Origin: Candidatus Aerophobota bacterium
GTDB lineage: Bacteria; Aerophobota; Aerophobia; Aerophobales; AE-B3A
DNA: 8,009 nucleotides
Direction: 5' to 3'
NCBI GenBank assembly: GCA_030672445.1
Contig: DAOVGK010000026.1
Location: 1-8,009, forward strand
A program made the position numbers and the translations under genes. The notes beneath the pieces were generated by a model. That model was not told the DNA's origin. It saw only the letters and a list, made by a program, of their open reading frames with translations, and ran no database searches. Below are positions 1-5,989 of this stretch, piece by piece; the stretch's first letter is position 1, and each line of letters opens with the position of its first letter.

Positions 1-279
1 GGAAAGTATCTCCTCATCAGAAGGTCTTCCTTCTCTTTTGAAAAATCCCCCGGGAATCTTTCCCGCCGCATAAGCTTTCTCCCGATAATCTACAGTTAAA
101 GGAGCGAATCCTTCATATTCCTGGACGATGGGAGAGATCACAGCCGTGACCAGAACTATGGTATCTTCGTATTGAACCAGCACAGCACCGCTACTCTTCT
201 TGGCTACTTTACCTGTTTGCAGAATTAATGTTCTTCCCTCTAGTTTCTTTTCTATTTTGGTGATCTTATTTTCTTCCAT
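1..279 (-). CDS. pnp: Polynucleotide phosphorylase (PNPase), N-terminal 93 codons, cut by the window edge
   Basis: PNPase is a phosphorolytic 3'-5' exoribonuclease that degrades mRNA and forms a ring-shaped trimer. Only the first 93 codons are visible, reading open to base 1; the full protein is usually about 700 residues. The visible part is the start of the first RNase PH-like domain, with family-typical stretches [20 protein letters not shown], an internal TIVLVTAV strand and the conserved [18 protein letters not shown] block. The ATG at 279-277 is preceded by AAGAAGG at 286-292, six bases away. The gene follows rpsO after only three bases, the classic rpsO-pnp order, so the two are almost certainly cotranscribed and probably translationally coupled. 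The family call rests on the conserved N-terminal blocks and on the neighbour, and I consider it safe. Confidence 0.96.
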   Translation of the reverse strand, partial: MEENKITKIEKKLEGRTLILQTGKVAKKSSGAVLVQYEDTIVLVTAVISPIVQEYEGFAPLTVDYREKAYAAGKIPGGFFKREGRPSDEEILS

Positions 280-282
280 TGG

Positions 283-552
283 TTACCTTCTTAATCCTAA
301 TGTTTTTATCAAACTCTGGTATCTTTTAATATCCTCACTCTTTAAATAATTGAGAAGTTTTCGTCGTTGCATCACCAACTGAACAAGTCCCCTCTTGGAA
401 CTTTGATCTTTTTTATGCTTAGCCAGATGCTCAGTCAAATCACTGATTCTCTCGCTAAGCACCGCTACTTGAACCTCGGGTGAACCAGTATCATTAGGGT
501 GATGACCGAACTTCTCTTTTAACTCGCCCTTTTTTCCCTTACTTATGCTCAT
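283..552 (-). CDS. rpsO: 30S ribosomal protein S15
   Basis: S15 binds 16S rRNA early in assembly of the small ribosomal subunit and contributes to bridges with the large subunit. The 89-residue product has the normal family length and matches throughout. It shows the N-terminal [19 protein letters not shown] segment (about residues 17-36), [19 protein letters not shown] in the middle and the terminal RRKLLNYLK...LGLRR. The ATG at 552 has GAGGAG at 559-564, six bases upstream. A promoter lies just behind it (587-615) and pnp follows after three bases. In several bacteria S15 represses its own mRNA through a structured leader. The leader here is predicted to be only about 28 bases, and I see no pseudoknot-like fold in it. 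Confidence 0.98.
   Translation of the reverse strand: MSISKGKKGELKEKFGHHPNDTGSPEVQVAVLSERISDLTEHLAKHKKDQSSKRGLVQLVMQRRKLLNYLKSEDIKRYQSLIKTLGLRR
286..292 (-). promoter_or_regulatory. pnp ribosome binding site inside the end of rpsO
   Basis: The minus strand reads AAGAAGG here, six bases before the pnp ATG. The site lies within the last sense codons of rpsO, the two Arg codons AGA AGG before its TAA. Ribosomes finishing S15 therefore clear the pnp start region, which fits translational coupling. Confidence 0.7.
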
Positions 553-586
553 TTTTTTCTCCTCATCTAAAACATCCTCTTGATTT

Positions 587-615
587 ATACTAGCACATTT
601 TAAAATGGATGTAAA
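587..615 (-). promoter_or_regulatory. Predicted sigma70-type promoter for rpsO-pnp
   Basis: On the minus strand TTTACA (610-615) is followed after 17 bases by TAGTAT (587-592). The bases TGC directly before TAGTAT give an extended -10 element. Transcription would start near 580, about 28 bases before the rpsO ATG. The promoter sits in the 79-base gap after the gspJ-like gene, so rpsO-pnp need not rely on read-through from the pseudopilin operon. The match is by eye. Confidence 0.6.
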
Positions 616-631
616 GGGCAGGCCAAAACAG

Positions 632-1240
632 TCATCCTCTCACGGGAAGATAAACTACGGTGGAGATAATTAAAGGAGGCTCCCGAGCCCCCTCATCCTG
701 AGTGCTAATGGTAATCTTTACCGCTTCCGGAAGGGTATCATCAGCATCATCCGGCGTTCCCTCGGTTGAATCCCAGAATCCCTGCCACTCATCCTGATCG
801 CAGTATGAAAAAGTCAAATTTAAGACCCCCTCGGCCAGCGTAGCTGAAGCTCCGCCAGAAAAGGAATCTAGGTGAGTTTCTATTCTTCTTAGGAGTCTGT
901 CTTGGGATAAACTATACTCTATCTTCCGAAGATCGTACTCCCCCGTTGTATTAGGCGTGTTGGAGACAGAAACGAAGGTAAGGAAAGATCCATTGCCCTT
1001 GAATATCAGGTGAGGATCACCCCGGCTGATAAAAGCGGCTCTTATTTCCCGATTCATTAAATCTAAACTTATCCGGGCGTTTTGGTACATCCTGGTGCGG
1101 GCTTCTCCTTTCTGCCAGGCAGCCGAACTTCCCCAGAAGACCCGATAAAGAGCTCCCATTAAGATAACCAGAATGGCGCAGCTCACCATGATCTCAACCA
1201 GGGTAAAAGCTTCTTCTTTTTCCCTCATTAGTTTGATCAT
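632..1240 (-). CDS. gspJ: GspJ-like minor pseudopilin (prepilin-type N-terminus)
   Basis: A 202-residue protein with a class III prepilin signal: a short charged leader, then [20 protein letters not shown] (residues 12-31), with the conserved Glu at position +5 of the mature protein. The helix is followed by a region with [20 protein letters not shown], typical of the GspJ/PulJ group. GspJ is a minor pseudopilin thought to form a tip complex with GspI and GspK. The residue before the cleavage point is Ala11 rather than the usual Gly. The ATG at 1240 lacks a well-placed ribosome binding site: GGGAGGGGG lies about 19 bases upstream. An internal ATG at 1228 (Met5) would give a shorter leader but has no better site, and TAA in frame two codons upstream excludes a longer product. 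It is last in the gspG-H-I-J cluster. A type IV pilus minor pilin remains possible. Confidence 0.75.
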   Translation of the reverse strand: MIKLMREKEEAFTLVEIMVSCAILVILMGALYRVFWGSSAAWQKGEARTRMYQNARISLDLMNREIRAAFISRGDPHLIFKGNGSFLTFVSVSNTPNTTGEYDLRKIEYSLSQDRLLRRIETHLDSFSGGASATLAEGVLNLTFSYCDQDEWQGFWDSTEGTPDDADDTLPEAVKITISTQDEGAREPPLIISTVVYLPVRG

Positions 1241-1271
1241 AATTTATAGATTCAGAAGTCCCCCTCCCGTT

Positions 1272-1709
1272 TTAATTATACCTGGCCAAATAAGTAACCA
1301 GCTCTAAATACTGCCGGGGATTATTTTTATCTTCAGCCCCAGGTTCCTCATATAAAATTCTCACCCTTACCTTCTGAAGATTGGGAGTTTCCGTATCCCA
1401 CCACTCCACCTCGTAGCTGTATCCTTTGTATTCTTCGAACTTCCCTTCCCCTGTCCCGTGACCAGTAGCCTCCTCAGAAAAGGCCTCACTTAAATCATCA
1501 TATCCTCTTCTTTTTATCTCCTCCATTAATGTTTGTCCTAAAAGAGAAGCAGTTGAATATCGCTCTACTTTTTGCTCTATTCTAAGACCCAGAGGAAAGA
1601 GTCTGACTATCATCAAAAGGCCCCCGGAAAGAATGGCCGTAGCCAGGATAACCTCAACTAGAGCAAAACCCATCTGAGCTAAATAAGTCCGTTTCTTAAA
1701 GCTCTCCAT
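1272..1709 (-). CDS. gspI: GspI-like minor pseudopilin
   Basis: A 145-residue protein with a prepilin signal. The 14-residue leader ends in Gly14, followed by FALVEVILATAILSGGLLMI (15-34) with Glu at +5. The segment AQMGFALVEVILATAI resembles GspI and PilV. The C-terminal part, YSYEVEWWDTETPNLQKVRV and the strand after it, has the pattern of the GspI globular domain (an aromatic-rich strand, then a KVRVxI strand). GspI is a minor pseudopilin that, with GspJ and GspK, is thought to prime assembly of the secretion pseudopilus. Its ATG at 1709 abuts the TGA of the preceding gspH-like gene with no base between, and only a weak CGGA precedes it. Translation therefore probably depends on ribosomes arriving from gspH. 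A type IV pilus PilV-like role is the main alternative. Confidence 0.75.
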   Translation of the reverse strand: MESFKKRTYLAQMGFALVEVILATAILSGGLLMIVRLFPLGLRIEQKVERYSTASLLGQTLMEEIKRRGYDDLSEAFSEEATGHGTGEGKFEEYKGYSYEVEWWDTETPNLQKVRVRILYEEPGAEDKNNPRQYLELVTYLARYN

Positions 1710-2213
1710 TCAATGTTTTTCCGGATAAACCCTGATATAACCGGTAGTAGAGCTAATGGTAATAGTATACCACCTTCCACTGTCCTCATTCTTAAGGTAG
1801 ATCGAGCCGGTCTCAGCCGTCCCTTGAGGGTAGAAAGAAAGCCTGTCATCATCAGGATCATCAAATTCCACAATTCCATCCTCCTCCTCCCTTTTCGAAA
1901 GATCTGGATCAGCAAAGACTACATTCTCTAAAAGTGAATGTTTTCCTTCTATCACCATCTTCTCTTCATCTTCAATCCAATATTTTCTTCGAGCCGGGTC
2001 GAAGACAACCCGGTATTCTTTTCTTTTAGTGATGGCGAGCCGACGTGCCCATCTCAGGGTGGAGGCGATATCCTCGGCTGAGTTTTTCAGACGGCTCCGG
2101 GAAAGGAAACTACTCCCAGAAAAAATAAATAAAAAGATAACCACGCTCACCACACCCAGTGCCACCATCAGCTCTATCAAAGTGAATCCAGATGCAGATT
2201 TTCGATGTATCAT
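1710..2213 (-). CDS. gspH: GspH/FimT-like minor pseudopilin
   Basis: A 167-residue protein with a nine-residue leader ending in Gly9 and then FTLIELMVALGVVSVVIFLF (10-29), a perfect prepilin-type cleavage site with Glu at +5. The family-typical segment ASTLRWARRLAITKRKEYRV follows (about residues 50-69), then VFDP. Near the C-terminus LSFYPQGTAETGSIYL and ISSTTGYIRV match the strand pattern of GspH/FimT proteins. GspH sits near the tip of the pseudopilus. The start is fixed at ATG 2213 because a TAG and no other usable start codon lie upstream in frame. The ribosome binding site AAGGAGG nevertheless touches the ATG. It begins nine bases after gspG and ends directly against gspI, so it is the second gene of the operon. 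Confidence 0.8.
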   Translation of the reverse strand: MIHRKSASGFTLIELMVALGVVSVVIFLFIFSGSSFLSRSRLKNSAEDIASTLRWARRLAITKRKEYRVVFDPARRKYWIEDEEKMVIEGKHSLLENVVFADPDLSKREEEDGIVEFDDPDDDRLSFYPQGTAETGSIYLKNEDSGRWYTITISSTTGYIRVYPEKH

Positions 2214-2220
2214 CCTCCTT
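2214..2220 (-). promoter_or_regulatory. Ribosome binding site with zero spacing before gspH
   Basis: A perfect AAGGAGG ends immediately before the gspH ATG, where five to nine bases are normal. The next codon, ATA, would be three bases away. No in-frame ATG, GTG or TTG occurs between the upstream TAG and this ATG, so the odd spacing cannot be removed by moving the start upstream. Confidence 0.6.
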
Positions 2221-2222
2221 AA

Positions 2223-2885
2223 CTACCAGTTATTAATATCATCCTCCAAATACCCATTGGCTGAACCCGGACCATTAGGATTCAGCTCATCTATGACTCC
2301 ATCCCCATCATCGTCTATCTCATTCTGGCAATAATCACCGTCTTTGAATTCGTCACCATCAATATTATTGGTTCCCGTCTTCCCATCAGATCCCTTAGAG
2401 TAGATATCGTAACTACTTTTGTTATGAAAGGGAGGGGAAGTGGAAGGAATTCCGTCAAGATCAGCCGCGTAGAAATAGACATGAATCCGGTCATTTCTCC
2501 CTTTATGCCAGGGATCGAGAAGCTCACCAGCCTCATTTACCTCACTTTGTTTGAACTCCAGGTAAGGTCCAGTCCATTGCGGATCCTTCCAGATAGGATC
2601 CTCAGGGGCAGGCGAGAGGGCCTCTCTTAGAGAAGCAGAACCCCTCTCATCAGGGGGATAATGTCCGGTGTCAATTTTATACATACTTATGGCTGTCTCT
2701 AACTCCGCTATGAAGGACTTGGCTGCGGTCCTTTTTGCTCTTCCGGTAGCCTGAAGGAAATTGATGGTGGCAACCGCCGATAAAACTGCGATAATTGCCA
2801 CCACTATCAAAAGCTCCAACAAGGTAAAGCCGGTCTCTCTTCTTAGCCTGCTAGTGAGTTTATCCTCTCTTATCTTTCTCCTCAT
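2223..2885 (-). CDS. gspG: GspG-like major pseudopilin with an extra calcium-motif loop
   Basis: A 220-residue prepilin. A basic leader ends at Gly19, followed by FTLLELLIVVAIIAVLSAVA (20-39) with Glu at +5. The rest follows GspG: FIAELETAISMYKIDTGHYP (58-77), a DPWHKG segment at 124-129, YDIYSKGSDGKTG (159-171) and a terminal DDINNW matching the family's D-x-D-I-x-N-W end. GspG is the main subunit of the type II secretion pseudopilus and binds calcium in the last loop. Here that loop is enlarged by roughly 35 residues (about 177-213) containing CQNEIDDDGDGVIDE, which resembles an EF-hand/MopE-like calcium site. The protein is longer than the usual GspG (about 140-150 residues) for this reason and because of extra residues around 111-150. 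The start at 2885 has TGAGGAA at 2891-2897, about five bases upstream. It is the first gene after a strong promoter. Confidence 0.88.
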   Translation of the reverse strand: MRRKIREDKLTSRLRRETGFTLLELLIVVAIIAVLSAVATINFLQATGRAKRTAAKSFIAELETAISMYKIDTGHYPPDERGSASLREALSPAPEDPIWKDPQWTGPYLEFKQSEVNEAGELLDPWHKGRNDRIHVYFYAADLDGIPSTSPPFHNKSSYDIYSKGSDGKTGTNNIDGDEFKDGDYCQNEIDDDGDGVIDELNPNGPGSANGYLEDDINNW

Positions 2886-2891
2886 ATCCGT

Positions 2892-2912
2892 TCCTCATCT
2901 TTAAAATGAGGA
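2892..2912 (-). promoter_or_regulatory. Hairpin that covers the gspG ribosome binding site
   Basis: On the minus strand TCCTCAT (2912-2906) and ATGAGGA (2898-2892) form a seven-base-pair stem with the seven-base loop TTTAAAG. The 3' arm contains the GAGGA ribosome binding site of gspG. If it folds in the mRNA, it would lower translation of the major pseudopilin until opened, for example by temperature, a protein or a bound factor. The pairing is seen directly; any control role is inference. Confidence 0.5.
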
Positions 2913-2963
2913 CGTGATTATTTTCCCAAAAGCATTTTCTTCCCTCTTATCCCCTCCCCTTTA

Positions 2964-2991
2964 AATATAGTAAAAAATGGGGGGTTGTCAA
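2964..2991 (-). promoter_or_regulatory. Strong sigma70-type promoter for the pseudopilin operon
   Basis: On the minus strand a perfect TTGACA (2986-2991) is followed after 16 bases by TATATT (2964-2969), five of six matches to TATAAT. The spacer holds a C-run and then a T-run. Transcription would begin near 2957, giving a leader of about 70 bases before gspG that includes the 2892-2912 hairpin. The promoter lies about 20 bases past the stop of the upstream envelope gene, so it separates the pseudopilin genes from that gene. Confidence 0.7.
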
Positions 2992-3011
2992 ACCGAGCCA
3001 TAATCCCTATT

Positions 3012-5819
3012 TTAAAATACTCCCCCTATGGCGAAGAATACTCGAGCCTCTTCCTTTTCCCAATCAAGGGGCCAGGCTATGCCCAACCTCAGGATTAAAG
3101 AATATTTGCCAAAGGGAAGGAGCCTCAGGCGAAACTCAGCTCCCCAACTACGTTTGAGCTTGAACTTTTTGTCCCAGGCATCTCCGGCATCATAGAAGAG
3201 AGCCGCTCCCAGTCGATCAAGATAAAGGTTTGGAGATCCCCCCATTCTTTTGAAAAACAAAAATCTATATTCAACCGAAGTTAGAAGAAGGTTTTCCCCC
3301 TCCAGGTAGTCTCGGGGATAACCTCGAAGAGAATTTACTCCTCCTAAGGGAGCTAAGACCTTCACTTTCTCTCCTCGGTTTTCTATTTTGCGGCCAAGCA
3401 GCCTCAAAGCCAGACTGCGGTTATTCTTAAAGCGTTCATAATCTGCAGCTCCTAGCTCGTAAGCAGTATAATTTAGCTCACTACCGGTATCCTCTCCCGA
3501 GTATTCTACCCCCAGATAAAGCAATCTTCCCCAGCTTTCAAGACCAGGATCACAGGTGGGAGTAAGGCTGGCAAATTGCCAGATCCCCTTAATTCTATTC
3601 ATCCTGCCCCGCCAGGACTCTGGTGAGAGAAAGAGCGAACTTTCCCCGGACTCGGTATGAAACAAAATACCGAGAGTTTGTTTACCAGTAAGAGAGTAGC
3701 TCAAGCCTGCCAGAGCTCCACTCGAGCGCCTTAACTTATAGACTTCCCCCCAGACTGTGGGTCCCAACTCCCGGTTAACATAGACCAGATCATATTGTAA
3801 TCCCTCGGTTAGCAAAGTAGAAAAGTAAACATTATGCTTTTCCAGGGTATCAGAAGCATAGGCATCCAGGGAAATATAAGAATAGTCAGGACTCACGGAA
3901 ACCCAGGGAAGGATATAGTGAACTCGCAGACGAGGCCGATAAGGACGGGAAGAAAGAGGGAAATCAAGTGTCCTATCCTCATTATTTTTCGGATGTTCAG
4001 CAATGATCTTTGGAGTCCTTTTAGACTCAAGGCCGGTCAATTCAGCCTCATTTAGGGGCTTGAGAGCGAAAAGATAAAGAGAAAACCTTTGAGCCTGATA
4101 GGCAGAGAGCACCACTCTCTTTTCATCGGAGGAGACGGCCGGCTCGAAGACTCCACCCCTCACCCGGGTATACTGCTCAAGTCTTTTTGTTACGAGATCG
4201 ACTGAATAAAAGTTAAATACCTCACCTTTTCGATTGGAAATAAAGTAAACTTTCCTTCCCTCAGGAGAAAAGACCGGGCAGCGATCATCGGCATCATCTA
4301 GAGTGAGAGGCAAGGAGATTCTATTCTTTAAATCCAAAAGATAAATATCCCTTTTTCCCTGGCGAAAAGAAGCAAAAGCTATCTTTTCCCCATCAGGCGA
4401 AAAAGAAGGAGAGAAATTTTGGGTTAGGCCATCGTGACTATCGGTAAGAGAAAAAAATTTTCCGGTTTTAATCTCCAGAAGGTAAAGATTCGAGTTTCCC
4501 CCCTCCTGCTTCACAAATGCTATTTGGTCCCCACGGGGGGAAAAAGTGGGCTGACCTGCCCGCAAGCCGTAGGTTAGCCTTCTTTTTCCTTGAGTCTTGA
4601 TATCAATAAGATAGAGATCCCTCAAAAAAGCTCTTTCAGGGGCAAAAAACTGCGTCTTTGAGTAAACAATCTTATTTCCATCCGGGGAAAAAGAGATATA
4701 CGAATTAACTCCCTTATCCAGCCTCTGGACTGCCTTCGTTTTTAGATCCATGAGGTAAAGGTCAAAAATGGCGTAGTCATATCCCCGATTAGAGGTAAAA
4801 GCAATTTTATCTTGGGAGGGAGAGAACACGGGATGCATATTTTTCCTGCCCTGAGAGGTTAAGAGTGATTCTGGGGTGAGAAATGGATCAGATGCATCTT
4901 CTTTTTCCTTGCTATATTTATCCATGATCCAATTTCGCCATTCGGTGTAGAGGGTGGAGGAATCCTTACCCACTACACTCTTTAGTGCTTCATCAAAATT
5001 TAGAAAATGAGGCAGAGGATAAAGAGCCACTCCCCCCGTGGTGAGGCTAATCTGGCCTACAAGCTGGTAAAGGGGCTGACTGCGAAGATAAGTTAAAATC
5101 CCGGCTATCTTATCCTTTCCATAAGTTTGAAAGATATAGCGGACGAAACTGTCTGATTGATAGTAACCGGAAATTCTTCCCCAGCCCTCAAAGAAATAAA
5201 AAGCAGCTAAATCTGCCTCTGACATAATGGCCCTCTGGCGTGCCTCATCCCCTACCACCATCCTCTTCAAGGAATGTAGTTCTTCTCCCTCATATTGAGC
5301 CAATCCCTCTACGAACCACATGGGGAGAACCAAACTGGCCATCAGCCGTCGTAAAGGAAAAACCGATTCCTGAATGGCGGCGAAGGTCACTACATGGGTA
5401 AATTCATGAGCAATGACCTCTCTTGCCCAGGAGAGATCCCCGGAGCCTTGAGCAGGATCTGATTGAGCCTGGATGACGATCTTTCCAGTTAGGGTAGAGG
5501 TGTATCCTCCGGTGGTGTCGTTGTAGTTTTCAACAATGATGGAAGTTTTCCGAGAGGGCTGGTAGCCTAAATCAGAGGTAATGCGAGGATAGATCTCCTC
5601 GGCAATTCTGGCCGCGGCATAAGCAAAATTTTCCTCTCCCTGGTGATAGTGGATAAGGAAATGGGGGGTTTCTATGACTTTCCAACGTAGCTCGGGATGA
5701 TTAAACTCTGCTAGAGTAATTCTGGGAAGGAATATGAAAAAGAAAAAAAGGGGAATGAGCCACCCCTTTCTCCATAAAATCCCTTTCAATCTTACTCTCC
5801 CTGGTATCCTAAAACCCAT
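3012..5819 (-). CDS. Envelope protein: signal peptide, gluzincin-type peptidase domain, TolB-like propeller, Omp85-like outer-membrane barrel
   Basis: A 935-residue protein. Residues 1-37 form a signal peptide (basic stretch, LIPLFFFFIF, cleavage near TLA-EF). Residues about 45-300 carry the zinc-peptidase signature HEFTH (138-142) with the third-ligand candidate Glu171 in WFVEGLAQYEGEE, as in the peptidase MA-like group. Residues about 328-590 hold six PD40 repeats, such as PSFSPDGEKIAF, each ending in a YLxDLK-like strand, as in TolB. Residues about 640-935 look like an Omp85-type barrel: LGGVNSLRGYPRDYLEG (825-841) contains the RGY loop motif, FYDAGDAW (875-882) is a typical strand turn, and the chain ends in Phe after FFAIGG. 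I infer an outer-membrane-anchored periplasmic or surface protein; its substrate is unknown. ATG 5819 has AGGAG with no spacer. TTG 5789 (Leu11), with AGGGAG seven bases upstream, would give a 27-residue signal peptide and may be the real start. Confidence 0.88.
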   Translation of the reverse strand: MGFRIPGRVRLKGILWRKGWLIPLFFFFIFLPRITLAEFNHPELRWKVIETPHFLIHYHQGEENFAYAAARIAEEIYPRITSDLGYQPSRKTSIIVENYNDTTGGYTSTLTGKIVIQAQSDPAQGSGDLSWAREVIAHEFTHVVTFAAIQESVFPLRRLMASLVLPMWFVEGLAQYEGEELHSLKRMVVGDEARQRAIMSEADLAAFYFFEGWGRISGYYQSDSFVRYIFQTYGKDKIAGILTYLRSQPLYQLVGQISLTTGGVALYPLPHFLNFDEALKSVVGKDSSTLYTEWRNWIMDKYSKEKEDASDPFLTPESLLTSQGRKNMHPVFSPSQDKIAFTSNRGYDYAIFDLYLMDLKTKAVQRLDKGVNSYISFSPDGNKIVYSKTQFFAPERAFLRDLYLIDIKTQGKRRLTYGLRAGQPTFSPRGDQIAFVKQEGGNSNLYLLEIKTGKFFSLTDSHDGLTQNFSPSFSPDGEKIAFASFRQGKRDIYLLDLKNRISLPLTLDDADDRCPVFSPEGRKVYFISNRKGEVFNFYSVDLVTKRLEQYTRVRGGVFEPAVSSDEKRVVLSAYQAQRFSLYLFALKPLNEAELTGLESKRTPKIIAEHPKNNEDRTLDFPLSSRPYRPRLRVHYILPWVSVSPDYSYISLDAYASDTLEKHNVYFSTLLTEGLQYDLVYVNRELGPTVWGEVYKLRRSSGALAGLSYSLTGKQTLGILFHTESGESSLFLSPESWRGRMNRIKGIWQFASLTPTCDPGLESWGRLLYLGVEYSGEDTGSELNYTAYELGAADYERFKNNRSLALRLLGRKIENRGEKVKVLAPLGGVNSLRGYPRDYLEGENLLLTSVEYRFLFFKRMGGSPNLYLDRLGAALFYDAGDAWDKKFKLKRSWGAEFRLRLLPFGKYSLILRLGIAWPLDWEKEEARVFFAIGGVF

Positions 5820-5854
5820 CTCCTATGTCCAAAGTTCTAAGTCCTATGTCGAAA
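5820..5854 (+). repeat. Heptanucleotide tandem array, left arm (five units)
   Basis: Five units in perfect seven-base register: CTCCTAT, GTCCAAA, GTTCTAA, GTCCTAT, GTCGAAA. The consensus is about GTCCtAa, and the first unit is degenerate. The array ends exactly at the base before the ATG of the 935-residue envelope gene. On the coding strand its first unit reads ATAGGAG, which is also the apparent ribosome binding site of that gene. Confidence 0.75.
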
Positions 5855-5930
5855 ACCGAGTTCAGACTGAAAGGTCAAAGAAACATCACCATGAATTGTT
5901 GCACTGAGGATTTGGGTCTTCTGGTTTTGA

Positions 5931-5965
5931 CTTTGACATAGGACTTCGGACCTAGGACTCTGGAC
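5931..5965 (-). repeat. Heptanucleotide tandem array, right arm (five units, opposite orientation)
   Basis: On the minus strand five units run in register: GTCCAGA, GTCCTAG, GTCCGAA, GTCCTAT, GTCAAAG. It is the inverted counterpart of the array at 5820-5854. The longest perfect pairing is 12 base pairs, 5839-5850 with 5935-5946, and an AAAACC/GGTTTT stem (5852-5857 with 5923-5928) lies further in. The 65 bases between the pairing arms (5858-5922) hold no gene I can see. The whole gap 5820-5984 contains nothing else apart from the short hairpin at 5972-5989. Confidence 0.75.
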
Positions 5966-5971
5966 TGTTTT

Positions 5972-5989
5972 TTTGACCTGCGGGTCAAA
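5972..5989 (-). other. Hairpin overlapping the amaP stop codon
   Basis: The minus strand reads TTTGACC, CGCA, GGTCAAA: a seven-base-pair stem with a four-base loop that includes the TGA stop of the amaP-like gene. It is followed by a run of A, not T, so it is not a standard intrinsic terminator. It may protect the 3' end of an mRNA or simply be chance. Confidence 0.4.

Noticed and set aside
553..586. S15 autoregulatory leader
   Set aside because: The predicted leader is only about 28 bases, too short for the known S15-binding folds, and no clear pairing is visible.
1275..1280. Perfect TATAAT on the minus strand as an internal promoter for gspJ
   Set aside because: It encodes the last codons of gspI (Tyr-Asn), there is no acceptable -35 box at 16-18 bases and no extended -10.
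1713..2334. Two open frames on the plus strand (1713-1931 and 2029-2334)
   Set aside because: They lie opposite the gspH-like and gspG-like genes, have no family features, and the genes on the other strand are clearly coding.
5820..5965. CRISPR array in the repeat-filled gap
   Set aside because: The units are seven bases with no spacers and run in two opposite arrays, unlike 23-40 base CRISPR repeats with unique spacers.
5968..5989. Intrinsic terminator after amaP
   Set aside because: The stem is followed on the minus strand by A residues rather than T. On the plus strand the T-run precedes the stem, so neither direction gives a standard terminator.
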